Part shown: positions 54,959-64,000 of the stretch, one piece after another
Numbering within the stretch: position 1 is the first letter of the stretch
Layout of the letters: the number at the start of each line of letters is the position of its first letter
Origin: Rhabditoides inermis
Taxonomy: Eukaryota > Nematoda > Chromadorea > Rhabditida > Rhabditidae
NCBI GenBank assembly: GCA_963966185.1
Contig: CAWZYM010000016.1
Coordinates: forward strand, 376,001-440,000
Length of the DNA: 64,000 nucleotides
Reading direction: 5' to 3'
Position numbers and translations under genes: made by a program
Notes under the pieces: generated by a model
What the model was told of the DNA's origin: nothing
Database searches by the model: none
The model's input: only the letters and a program-made list of their open reading frames with translations

Positions 54959-55681
54959 GGACTACGAGGATCCCAACGACCTCACTTACCCCAACAACCG
55001 GCAGCGAGCACAGAAGCAAAGAAAGCGGGCCAAGACTAGCGCGAGGAGCGCCAAGACACATTCCCAGCCGGCGGCTTCGAAGCCCCTGCGAGAACAGGAC
55101 ACGGTCAACGACCAAACAGATGGCAGGTGGGCGGACAATGGAAAGACAGTGCCTTCTCCACAAGAACTTGTGGCGATTGCTTCGTTCATTCGTGTGCACA
55201 TTCTACTCTGGCACCAGGTGCTGTAACAATCCAATCCGTGATCGCTGGATGATTATCTCGCATTCAGAACGACGCAGAATGGGAGATGACGTCACCTCTG
55301 AACTACTCACCTCACACGCCTTCCATCGTGCTAGGATACGACGAGAAGAACGCGAGCTATTGCGTGATCACGCGCGTTCGAGACGTGCTAGCCGTGTGCT
55401 ACCGGCTATCCGCAGTCGCACATTACATTCTAGGTGGATCCGGTGATGAGTGTGAGTGTGATTTATGATGGCACAGCCTGCTGTTCAGGCCACTTCTACA
55501 CGGACCGGCGTCTTCCTGACGGCAGCTGGTGTCGGATGAACGACGGCGAGGTGAGCTTCGCATACATTGTAGAAGATCATATCACAAGTGTATCGCGTTT
55601 TAGGTGACGGAGAAGAACGAGGAGCAAGTTCTGCAACAGTCTGGCAGGACGGGCAACATCCTGCTATTCGAGAGGCTGTGA
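54959..55681 (+). CDS. ubiquitin-specific protease, C-terminal part only
   Basis: Four exons: 54959 to about 55128 or 55157 (DYEDPNDLTYPNNRQRAQKQ, basic), 55268-55433, 55489-55550 and 55604-55681. The end reads VCYRLSAVAHYIL, then GHFYTDRRLPDGSWCRMNDG, then TEKNEEQVLQQSGRTGNILL, which is the His-box half of a USP catalytic domain (YxLxAVxxH...GHYxxD...WxxxND...V). The Cys box (GNTCYMN type) and first half of the fold are absent. Upstream there is only the foldback element and the divergent p53-family promoter. It is either a 5'-truncated gene or a remnant without activity. Frame across the first intron requires a non-obvious donor. AATAAA follows at 55806. Confidence 0.65.
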
Positions 55682-55805
55682 ACCCGGCAGGAATCGGCGG
55701 GGTCTTCTTCTCTACTCTCTCGTCTCCTCTCCCATCAACTATGTGTTTCCCCCACTGTGTTTTGTCATCACGTGTTTGCTGTATATTAGCATCAGATCAC
55801 TTTGC

Positions 55806-55811
55806 AATAAA
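55806..55811 (+). promoter_or_regulatory. poly(A) signal of the USP fragment
   Basis: AATAAA 125 nt after the stop at 55679-55681. Its presence suggests the 3' end of the unit is intact. Confidence 0.5.
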
Positions 55812-56561
55812 TTGTTATAATGTGTGGTCGAAGTGATGTGGTGAAATGACGGTGTGTGGTCATTTCGACTGAAAGACGCACACTGCGGGGCCGGGTCGCA
55901 GGTATAATTACAGTCTGTCAATCTCAGTCAGTCTAAACAGGTATAGGCCATTCTCCCCTTTCAGCGTACGGCAATATCGCTGGCTCGCCAGACAGACGAG
56001 AATTTTATGCAAATTTGCCCCGATTGTATGTTTTTGTGGTCAAACATGGTAAAAATGACGGAAATCGAAAAATCGAGCACTAGAGATCTCTGAGCATTCT
56101 ATCTGGGCATCTTCTCCAGAAAACTGGGCGCTGTGCGATAAGTTTGAAGAGAGTAATTAAGTTTCGGAGCTTTCCCATTGGAAATCGAGTCAAAATCAAG
56201 GTTTTTGGACTCTAGTTAGAAAACGGACGCGAAAATCAAAAATCGAACACTAGAGATCGATGAGAACTACTGATACCCATCACATATCAAAAGTTTGTGA
56301 AGATTGCTTAATTCTAAAAAGAGTAATTAACTTTAGAAGATGGAGAACTCTGCTTCATTATACTTGCAAATGACCCTCATTTCCCTAAAAAGAGACCGCC
56401 AAGCGCGCGAATTGCGCGGCCGAATGGTCTCGCACGGGCCAATAACGGTCAATTGATGCCTCAAATGCTGTCTAGTAAACATTCGGCGAAAAGACTGCCG
56501 TACGATGACCGGGGGGGATGCCCTATACTTTCCCTAATTGTCTGTATCATGATTGTTGCAG
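55812..56561. repeat. intergenic with degenerate tandem repeat
   Basis: Two diverged units at about 56040-56165 and 56215-56345 share AAAATCGA(G/A)CACTAGAGATC and AGAGTAATTAA(G/C)TTT at the same spacing. No coding sequence was seen. Confidence 0.4.
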
Positions 56562-57504
56562 GCGGAGCCCAAACCGTTCTTGTTCATGATGAAGCAAGCG
56601 GGCACTACACCGAAGCGCTAATGGGAGCCGCACGGAGCGTTAAAAGGTACGATTGTACGGTTGCAGTAATTCTACCGTACACCTAGGATAGTAATTCTAC
56701 CGTACACCTAGGACGGCGAAGTGCGACGGATCAGGAAAAGACGCAAAGTGTTCTTACGGAGCGTTCTGATGGAGCGCGCCACCATGAAGAACCGCATGCC
56801 ATTGAGACAAGCAAAGGAGGTGGGGAGCAATGAGGGTTACTGTAGAATACAGTATCTGGTACTCACAGAAAAAAATGATAAAATCATATAAAGAAGCCCA
56901 TGAGAGGCGTCATGTTGCGCTGTTGAGAGCCCTGATGCGCGCGCTTGGCGCGGAGGGGTACTGTAGACTACCGTATACTCAGCCTAAAGTGGAAACTATC
57001 GATTTCGGTGCGGGAGCAGCTGGGTGAGGACTTTCTCCACCAAAAGCCAAACCAAAAGCACTCTCATCCACTCACATTTTCTATGCTTTATCCTAGTCCC
57101 TTTTCCTCACAGTTGATGTTGATTGATTTAGTTTGTTGCAGGACCGTGACTTGAGCTTGAGCTTTCGAACTGGATGGGGGCGTGGCCCAGAGCGGAGAGA
57201 GAGAAATATAGGGAGAGAGAAGGGGGAGGGAGGGACAGGGAGGGAGAGAGAGCAAGAGAAAAAGAGGAAGAGAGAGAGAGAGAGGGAGGGTGAGTGCGAG
57301 GGAAAGATGGAGTAGTATTCATATTTGTGAAGCGATACGAAAAGACTAAGGAGAGAAAAAGGTTCTGGCGGATACTGTATGAATCAGTCGATGTAGTGTG
57401 TATTTTTGATAGAGACTAAACTGTAACGAATGTTGTATTTTCAAATCATTAATCCAATCTATGAAATGAATGAATGTAAACTGAAAGGGGCGTGGTCCAG
57501 AGCG

Positions 57505-57549
<45 letters not shown>

Positions 57550-57981
57550 AAGAGGGAAAGAGGGGGGCGGGCGTTGACAGAATTTGACCCGAACCAACCA
57601 TATTGACCCGGAGATGAATGGTTTTAGACGGGGAGAGAGAGGGGGGAGAAGGGGAAGAGGGAGGGAGGAAGGGAGATACATGGGGTGCGATAGACAGAGA
57701 GGGAAAGTGAGAGGAAGAGAGGTGGGACTATTCAAACTTGTAAAGCGATACGAAAAGACTAGGGAAATGAAACAGTTCTGGCGGATACTGTATGAATCAG
57801 TCGCTGTTGTGTGTATTTTTGATAGAGACTAAACTGTTACGAATGTTGTATTTTCAAATCATAAATCCATCTTTAAAATGAATGAATGTGAACTGAACTT
57901 GATTGAATTAGTTTGTTGCAGGACCGTGAGTGGGATTCGAGCTTGGCGGTACGAGACGCATGCGCACTGCAACTTTTTTGA
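56562..57981 (+). CDS. small Arg-rich protein, unrecognised, start not found
   Basis: Five exons join in frame: 56562-56646 (TVLVHDEASGHYTEALMGAA), about 56714-56819 (VRRIRKRRKVFLRSVLMERA), about 56908-56960 (EAHERRHVALLRALMRALGA), about 56984-57023 (KVETIDFGAGAAG) and 57922-57981 (DREWDSSLAVRDACALQLF, TGA). The centre is strongly basic and helical, compatible with nucleic-acid binding, but I recognise no family. The last exon has a second copy of its acceptor and first residues at 57142, created by a tandem duplication; the copy at 57142 runs into GA repeats. The start codon exon was not found. Confidence 0.45.
57117..57936 (+). repeat. tandem duplication with GA arrays
   Basis: Two units share the acceptor GTTTGTTGCAGGACCGTGA, GGGGCGTGG(C/T)CCAGAGCGGAG, a GA array, and a block of about 170 bp beginning GTGAAGCGATACGAAAAGACTA. 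The duplicated 3' blocks are at about 57325-57480 and 57735-57895. Confidence 0.7.
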
Positions 57982-59936
57982 GGTAGAAAAAGTTTTCTTT
58001 CTATCTAGTCTTCGGTTGACTAGTCGTGGTGCACTGTCTGGAGTGTCGAGAACACTGAGTTATTCGCCACGACTAGGCAATCGAGGGCTTCTGGTCTGCT
58101 CCGTCCTACCTACATACGGTAGCAATGGGCGCAGTAAGTAAGACCTCGGACCCACCCTCAACACACGGTGAGGGTGCCTCTGAGTGAACTGAAACACCAT
58201 GCTATGCTAGGCTAGAAAGAGCAGACCAGTTATCATATTGAAACGTATCATTTGCTGCCATGTCCATTTTCATGTTCGTCTGCTGCGTCTTCCTTCGCTT
58301 ATTCGATCGTCACACAAACAAACACAAGAATCGTCCACATTTATGTACCTCGAAACTTTTGTGTTTGCGTGTTTTCGTTCGCTTGTTTGTGTTTGATTGT
58401 TTAGGTGGGATGGATGACGACTGATATGGATCGGAGGACAAGGTAAGTTATTGTTTTCACGATTTTTTATTGCTCCAGCAAAAGTATAACAACTTCGCTA
58501 AGACAATAAATTGCGGAATAGTTTTTTACATGTGTGGTTCATCGCTTTTCCGCGTTGAGAGCTGTCGGGCTTATATGTTTTTGGCACTTTTGAACTTTTG
58601 CTTATGTGGTAATGTCACAGGAGTGAGTATATGTTGCTCTCACTATGTCACCGATGTGAGGTCACTAAAAGACCGTGCGAGCAGACCGCGGGAATGTGAC
58701 TGGTGTGTGTCATAGACGTCCTACGCTGTCGCAAATCCCTTCGTCTCTGTCCAGAGGAGAATGTATGTACAAGGAAGATAGCTTAGAACTGGTTCTACAC
58801 TTATACTGCAAAGTTGCTGACCGCTGCTGGCAGATAAGATCTGATATAAGATAACATAAAACTGTTTTTTTTTTGCAAAGTCGCAGTGATCGCTGTGAAG
58901 ATGTGAAAGTAATAGACAGAATATGTTTTCTATTATCGAGAGCGTACCATGTGATTCCATTTTTCTACCACAGAATCGACGAGAGGATGTAGAAAGAGAG
59001 ATAGAGAAAGATAATGGCATTTCACAAAAATGGAACCTCGGAGTGGTGAAAACGCATGCTTATACACATTATTGTAAACTCCTCTTCAATTTTCCAGGAG
59101 CTTGCGCACTAATGATCTTTTTTTAAGTTCTTTCGAATTGTTTTGAAATGCACTTTTCGGAGAATGGTAGAGAAAAACATTGTCTACCATTCCCGCATGG
59201 ACATGGTCATGTTTCATGAAAATTCATGGTAACGGAGAGATTTTTATGCGACGACACTATTCGCACGCCTTCAGAACTGGAGAAATGGAGAGGAGTTTAG
59301 AAAGGCATGATATAGCATATACGATACATTTCAAGATTAACCGTAAAATAAAGTAAAATACATAGTAGGTGCGGGACCAATTTCAGTATGCACAACACAA
59401 CAGTTTGTAAGCTGGCAGCAAGCTAGGGAAAAAATGACAACAGTTTTGACAAGTTCTCAACTTCGATGAATTTAGATGTTCTAAACGCTCCTGTCTTTCT
59501 CTCTGTCAGAGTGGGGGAATGAATGGCGACGGCGGCAGCCAGCGCTGGTATGACTATGATGTGCAGGCGGTATGATACTCAGTCCGCGAGTATGGTGTGG
59601 CGGCAGTTTGAATTACCTTCTGTTCTCATAGCGCAGCTATTCCAGAGAGAGTCATTATGTTACTGTATTCGGAAAGTTGCTGACGATACTGGTTTCGCGC
59701 GGTGAAACAACGGATCCTAAAATAACAATAAACATTGTACTTATGGTCAGTGTCTCTCACTTATAAGTAAAACTGTTTCAATGCATCAGGGTCTTGAAGA
59801 CAGCGCAGTATGAAAACGCAATCAATTTTAGTTGTAGCTTGTAGCTTTTGCGGCATTGAAGTCTATATGTACGAAACCTTCTATTGGCTTCTATGTATAT
59901 TCTCACCCTTTAACGCACAGGCGCGGCTGCCTATAA
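57982..59936. other. intergenic, possible stray exons
   Basis: No supported gene. Coding-like pieces with splice borders occur near 58405-58442 (WMTTDMDRRT) and 59509-59568 (GMNGDGGSQRWYDYDVQA). They could belong to a gene into which the retroelement inserted, but I could not join them. Confidence 0.35.
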
Positions 59937-62774
59937 ACGCTGACCAACACAAAAGAGAATCCATACTTTCTACTAAAGAACATTCAGCGTGTGCAGAAAA
60001 CAAACAAAAGATTTGTGGCTGAACTACCTAACAGAAATTGTAACACCGGACAAAGATGTGAGAACAAAAGGTGTGTAATATGTCCTAAAATCAGATTTAA
60101 TAATACAGTAATCAGTACCTGTACTTCAACTTTGATCTCCACATATAAACACGGTAACGCTAATTGTTTGTCAACACATCTTGTATACCTTATAACATGT
60201 AATAAATGTAGCATGCAATACGTTGGTGAAACGAAACAAACACTCAAACAGAGAATGTCTTCCCACAGAAATAGTTTCAAAACTGACAAGCTATGCACTT
60301 TTTTGAGCAAACATTTCAAGCTTTCTGATCATGATAGTGAAGACTTTTCAATTGATATTCTCGATAATTTATCTGAGAACAATGACACCGAAACAAGATT
60401 AACAAAAGAACACTTTTGGATTCAAATTCTGAATACTGCTTATCCACTTGGTTTGAATGACCAAATAAAAACTTTTGGAAATGTTTCTACTATAGACTTG
60501 AATACATGTAAGATTAATAATAACCCATTCACAAGCCTCAAAATGAAATCAACAAGAAATGCTCGTAAAAATCATGGTATACGTAAAAGAAGTCTACCAG
60601 CATATAAGAACACTCTCACAACCGCGCAAGTTTTAGCTGACATTGAACATTTAGAAGGACAAAGTCTTTACAAATACTACAAATTATTAAATAAACACTG
60701 CGTAAACACATTGTTAACATTTATGACAAGTGATCAAACTTACACGTTACTCGATAAAAAACTGCAATTGAAAATTTTCTGTATAGTTGCAAAATCACTT
60801 GCTTCAAAAAGAACAAACGACCAAAAAATTGACACTTTCCACAACTTGAAGTTAAAATATTATGGAAGATTTATGGAAGAAATCAATATTGGTAAAATTG
60901 TCAATAAACAATTCAATATCTATTTCAAAGAAATGAATGTGAATTATAAGAAAACTAGAGTTCTATTCACATACGACATCCCAGACAGCGCATGTATCAT
61001 GAATTATAATCAATATTTAAGAAATTTGACCACTAAAGAAATCAAAACCACACTTTGTTCACCTTGTTACTGTTCCCACTACACTACATACATAGATCCT
61101 AATCACGGACACATTGTAACCGGCAATTTGAATATGGTGGCAAACAACGACCTCAGGAAACTCTTAATGAAAGGAACAAAATTCAGATCGCTTCGTTCTT
61201 TCAATGCAACTACAGTCACAGAAGAAATAATGTGTGCCGTTGAAAATCACATTGAAAAAATTGCAGGAATATACCACATCAGTGCAGACACTTTAGTGCA
61301 ATTACAAAGTAAAATAATGAGTAAACTATCTAAACGTGTCGAAGAAAGTATGACTAGATCTCATAACTCAGTCGAATTAACGCTGAAACTGAAAGAATTG
61401 AAGACACTACATAAATACTTTATCATTACTTGCATTGACAAAGCTTCTGGAAACTATGCGATAATTTGTAAGAAATTATACATAGAAATTCTTAATAAAG
61501 AATTAGGATATAATTACGTCACCAATTCCATAAACAACACTAATCCCACTTATATCATTCATAACAACGAAAAATATGATCAAATTATACATCGCCACTT
61601 GATAACGTCTAATTCATTTAAAATTGAAGTCAATGAAAAGAATAGTACATTGCCAAAAATATATGCAATCCCAAAAATGCACAAAAACCCAATAAAATTC
61701 CGTTTTATAACTGGTGCATATAATAGCAGTTTGAAACCCTTGTCTCTAGAGCTCCAAAAAATTCTAACCTTTTTGAAAAACCACTTTCAAAATTATTGCA
61801 AGTTGATAAAACAGCGAACTAACATTAATTCCATGTGGTCAGTGAATAACAGTTTACAAGTTTTGAACAACCTTAGTACTATAAAAGACTCGGCAAACTG
61901 TAAGCTTTACTCAGCCGATTTCAGTAGCCTCTTCACAAACCTCCCACACGACATTGTTATCAAAAATCTTTTCGGAGTTATCGATCTTTGCTTCAAAAAC
62001 AGCAATAAAAATTACATAGTAGTCGGATATAAACGAGTATATTACAGTAATATCGACTCTGTGAAACTCAATTCATATGATGTTACCGACATCAAATTCA
62101 TGCTAGAATACATTCTAGAAAACAGTTTTGCTCTTTACGGAGAAATGATATTCAAACAAGTGTCGGGAATACCACAGGGAAACAACTGTTCTCCCCTCTT
62201 AGCAGATCTCACTCTCTCTTTTATGGAATACTCTTACATAATGAGAAACCAAGAATATTTCCGACATTCTAAAGCAATAGTATGCAGATACATGGATGAC
62301 ATACTAGTAATCGACCAAAATAACTCGTCGATTGTTGAACGAATCACTAACAACATTTACCACGACTCACTAACTTTAGAACAAACAAATTCTACAAGTA
62401 TAGAAACCGTATTTCTGGATCTTACTATCAAAATTAAACAAAACCAGGTTGAAACAGAACTGTACAATAAAACAGACGATTACTTGTTTAAAGTAATGCG
62501 ATACCCACACAGCCAAAGCAACATTAAATCAAATATTGCAATGAACTGTCTACACGGTGAAATAATTAGAATATTCCGTTGTTGCACTCAGAAAGAAAAG
62601 TTCATTGAACGTTGCAAAGAACTATACTTAGCATATATAGGTAATGGTTATTCTACTAGTTTTATAAATATTCAATTCTACAAAACTTTTTTGGGAAATA
62701 AACAAATTCAAACAAAATACGGATTGAAATCTAAAAGAAAAATGAAACATTTTGTTGAAACAGTGTTGACATAG
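59937..62774 (+). CDS. Penelope-like element ORF: GIY-YIG endonuclease then reverse transcriptase
   Basis: One open frame of about 945 codons. A Cys-rich finger-like segment (CNTGQRCENKRCVICPKI) precedes a GIY-YIG nuclease (LVYLITCNKCSMQYVGETKQ, then LKQRMSSHR), both within the first 110 codons. The reverse transcriptase follows in the C-terminal half: FIITCIDKASGNYAIICKKL, LPKIYAIPKMHKNPIKFRFI, motif A YSADFSSLFTNLPHD, motif B SGIPQGNNCSPLLADL and motif C YMDD at 62289. The RT-type Asp residues and the Gly-rich PQG are intact. The nuclease-first order is that described for Naiad-type elements; canonical Penelope elements carry it last. No in-frame ATG precedes the nuclease (the first is near 60211) and a TAA at 59934 closes the frame, so the 5' end is probably truncated. 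Codons are AT-rich, unlike host exons. Confidence 0.9.
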   Translation, partial: TLTNTKENPYFLLKNIQRVQKTNKRFVAELPNRNCNTGQRCENKRCVICPKIRFNNTVISTCTSTLISTYKHGNANCLSTHLVYLITCNKCSMQYVGETKQTLKQRMSSHRNSFKTDKLCTFLSKHFKLSDHDSEDFSIDILDNLSENNDTETRLTKEHFWIQILNTAYPLGLNDQIKTFGNVSTIDLNTCKINNNPFTSLKMKSTRNARKNHGIRKRSLPAYKNTLTTAQVLADIEHLEGQSLYKYYKLLNKHCVNTLLTFMTSDQTYTLLDKKLQLKIFCIVAKSLASKRTNDQKIDTFHNLKLKYYGRFMEEINIGKIVNKQFNIYFKEMNVNYKKTRVLFTYDIPDSACIMNYNQYLRNLTTKEIKTTLCSPCYCSHYTTYIDPNHGHIVTGNLNMVANNDLRKLLMKGTKFRSLRSFNATTVTEEIMCAVENHIEKIAGIYHISADTLVQLQSKIMSKLSKRVEESMTRSHNSVELTLKLKELKTLHKYFIITCIDKASGNYAIICKKLYIEILNKELGYNYVTNSINNTNPTYIIHNNEKYDQIIHRHLITSNSFKIEVNEKNSTLPKIYAIPKMHKNPIKFRFITGAYNSSLKPLSLELQKILTFLKNHFQNYCKLIKQRTNINSMWSVNNSLQVLNNLSTIKDSANCKLYSADFSSLFTNLPHDIVIKNLFGVIDLCFKNSNKNYIVVGYKRVYYSNIDSVKLNSYDVTDIKFMLEYILENSFALYGEMIFKQVSGIPQGNNCSPLLADLTLSFMEYSYIMRNQEYFRHSKAIVCRYMDDILVIDQNNSSIVERITNNIYHDSLTLEQTNSTSIETVFLDLTIKIKQNQVETELYNKTDDYLFKVMRYPHSQSNIKSNIAMNCLHGEIIRIFRCCTQKEKFIERCKELYLAYIGNGYSTSFINIQFYKTFLGNKQIQTKYGLKSKRKMKHFVETVLT

Positions 62775-62978
62775 GTAGATCGATCTACTTCACTCACTTC
62801 TCGCGCGCTTTTAGTCAATGCGACCCGAGACCCACACACACATTCAGTCGAACACCGAGCACCCTCTTGTGCGGTCTCCTCCCCCTCCCCCTATTATTTT
62901 TTTTTTTGTTTGTTTGTTTGTTAGAAGACGATAGAATGATCAATGTCCCTTTATTTTCAAGTATAATTTCAATGCCCT
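62775..62978. other. retroelement 3' flank
   Basis: Contains a poly(T)/(GTTT)n run near 62897-62922 and an AATAAA on the minus strand at 62950-62955 that could serve the receptor gene. No exon was seen. Confidence 0.35.
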
Positions 62979-63065
62979 GTCCTACCGGCTCATCACTGAT
63001 GATGGTCCCGGCCGGTAGGATCACACATTCGGTCTGGTGATAGGGACCGAAACCGGATGTGTGCC
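62979..63065 (+). other. nested inverted repeats 3' of the retroelement ORF
   Basis: CCTACCGG/CCGGTAGG, GGTCCC/GGGACC and ACACAT/ATGTGT are interleaved pairs around a CTGATGA...GAAA pair of words. It resembles a hammerhead ribozyme core, but the third stem and cleavage triplet are not satisfied. Confidence 0.3.
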
Positions 63066-63162
63066 ATGCTAATTACATGTACTCTTTCCTGTATAATTTT
63101 GTCTAATTATGTATACATACCTGTACACAACGCCTCTCAGAAAAAAATGTCTATGGTACACA

Positions 63163-64000
63163 CTATTTGCACAGAACCACAACGCAGTTCTCTGCCACAT
63201 CAGGAACTAGAGAAACTGGTCGTTTCTCACCTTTGAGATGACACACGCGGCAGCACAATCTCTGGACAGTGTTCCGAAAGTCATTGATGAAGTAGAGTAG
63301 AATGAACGGATCGATAATCTCAAAGTCGCTGGCTCGATAAGTGTGTGAACTTGCGAGCACGCACCGGATAGATGCCAACGATCAGGGCCAAGTGGCGGCT
63401 GATCCACTCAAAGTGCACGTGCATCATCGGACACACCATGTTCATGACGGCTGGGATGTAAGAGAAGAGCGGGAAGATCGACTGCAACCGTTTCCAGTGC
63501 GCTCCCAATCAACGCGCGCACCTGTAGTAGCAAGGCGCGGAAGAGTCGAGCGTGCGCCCTCTTGGACACTTCGGAGAGAGTGACGCGACTGAACTGGCTC
63601 AGACACGCGTACATGCAGACGAAGATGACTGATAGTGGGATCGCGATGGTTGCCAATATCGCGATGGATGCGGCTGTGAGAACCACTGACAGCTTGCCCT
63701 TACCGTCAAACCGAGAGCCCTGAGACAGTTTGAGTATACGGTTCAGTGCCTAACAAGTGTACTGTGTGAATAATTAAAGAAACGCTGACCTTCCAATAGT
63801 GCAGTCCCCAAATATTGAACTTTCTATAATCAATGTGGTTTTCGAGCAGCATCTCATCCAAATCATCGTAGTCGTCTTGCGTGAGATTCACTTTCCACCA
63901 GACCATGCCCATATATGCGAGGATTATGGAGAGAGCAACGCCGCACATCATGAGAATGTAGCGTGCCTTCTTGAAGTATATCAGAGAGTGTGGTCTAAAA
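63163..64000 (-). CDS. 7TM receptor, serpentine chemoreceptor type, 3' part
   Basis: Exons at 63790-64000 (runs off the window), 63522-63719, 63365-63481 and 63163 to about 63330, ending TAG 63163-63165. Four hydrophobic segments are visible: ILMMCGVALSIILAYMGMVW, VVLTAASIAILATIAIPLSV, FPLFSYIPAVMNMVCPMM, and IIDPFILLYFINDFR. The last, an aspartate-proline helix 7 ending YFINDFR, is the hallmark of the nematode Str/Srh/Srd-type receptors, which act in chemosensory neurons. The junction before the last exon does not keep frame with a GT donor; a GC donor two bases later would. The N-terminal helices lie outside the window. Confidence 0.7.

Larger units (their letters stand above)
59770..62990 (+). 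mobile_element. Naiad-type Penelope-like retroelement insertion
   Basis: The insertion includes the 59937-62774 ORF and flanks of unknown length. I see no second terminal repeat copy in the window, so the borders are guesses. The long intact RT frame suggests recent activity. Confidence 0.65.

Noticed and set aside
59660..59710. Second hammerhead-like core CTGACGA...GAAAC
   Set aside because: Stem II is only four pairs with a wobble, and no other stems form. Probably chance.
59937..62774. Selenocysteine (in-frame UGA) in the retroelement, as reported for some Naiad elements
   Set aside because: The frame contains no internal TGA, and the cysteines are encoded normally.
62979..63065. A complete hammerhead ribozyme
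   Set aside because: CTGATGA and GAAA are present with one stem between, but there is an extra base, no closing third stem and no cleavage triplet in the right place in any permutation.

Overview
The window is nuclear DNA of a metazoan, most probably a nematode. It has split genes with short GT-AG introns, two intron-nested tRNA genes, a C-terminal part of a 7TM receptor that looks like the nematode serpentine chemoreceptor superfamily, fragments of a cuticle-type collagen, and a p53-family gene that keeps a SAM-like domain as in nematode CEP-1. Exons are GC-rich and introns carry very dense (CT)n/(GA)n arrays. I cannot name the species.

Layout. 0.6-0.94 kb (-): single-exon gene for a small secreted protein. 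1.4-5.9 kb (-): BTB-BACK-Kelch protein in about 18 exons. 6.6-13.6 kb (-): long-tailed class I myosin (MYO1E/F type) in more than 30 exons, with tRNA-Ile(UAU) and tRNA-Val(CAC) in two of its introns. 13.6-18.9 kb: non-coding stretch between divergent genes. 19.0-38.9 kb (+): one very long gene of about 65 small exons for a roughly 2,100-residue Ser/Arg/Pro-rich, mostly disordered protein that I do not recognise. 39.8-43.7 kb: decayed or duplicated small exons on (-) plus a frame-broken collagen segment on (+). 43.9-49.5 kb (-): large unrecognised protein with a beta-propeller-like N-terminal half and a helical C-terminal half. 49.8-53.9 kb (-): complete p53/p63/p73-family transcription factor (acidic start, DNA-binding domain, tetramerisation motif, SAM-like domain, C-terminal IKKEPE). 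54.96-55.68 kb (+): C-terminal end of a ubiquitin-specific protease with no room for its Cys box. 56.6-58.0 kb (+): small basic protein with a duplicated last exon. 59.9-62.8 kb (+): Penelope-like retroelement ORF with the GIY-YIG domain placed before the reverse transcriptase (Naiad-type order). 63.2-64.0 kb (-): 3' part of a 7TM receptor, continuing past the window edge.

Mobile DNA is the other main theme: two copies of a long-arm foldback element, a hAT-like MITE with an 8-bp target duplication made largely of ATTAATCG repeats, a pair of about 0.3 kb MITEs, a family of short GGTCAGTCTCTTCG hairpins inside introns, and the retroelement. The p53 gene and its downstream neighbour are packed tail to head on the same strand, which resembles a nematode operon. 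All exon joins were inferred by eye from reading frame and splice consensus, so individual boundaries may be off by a few bases.
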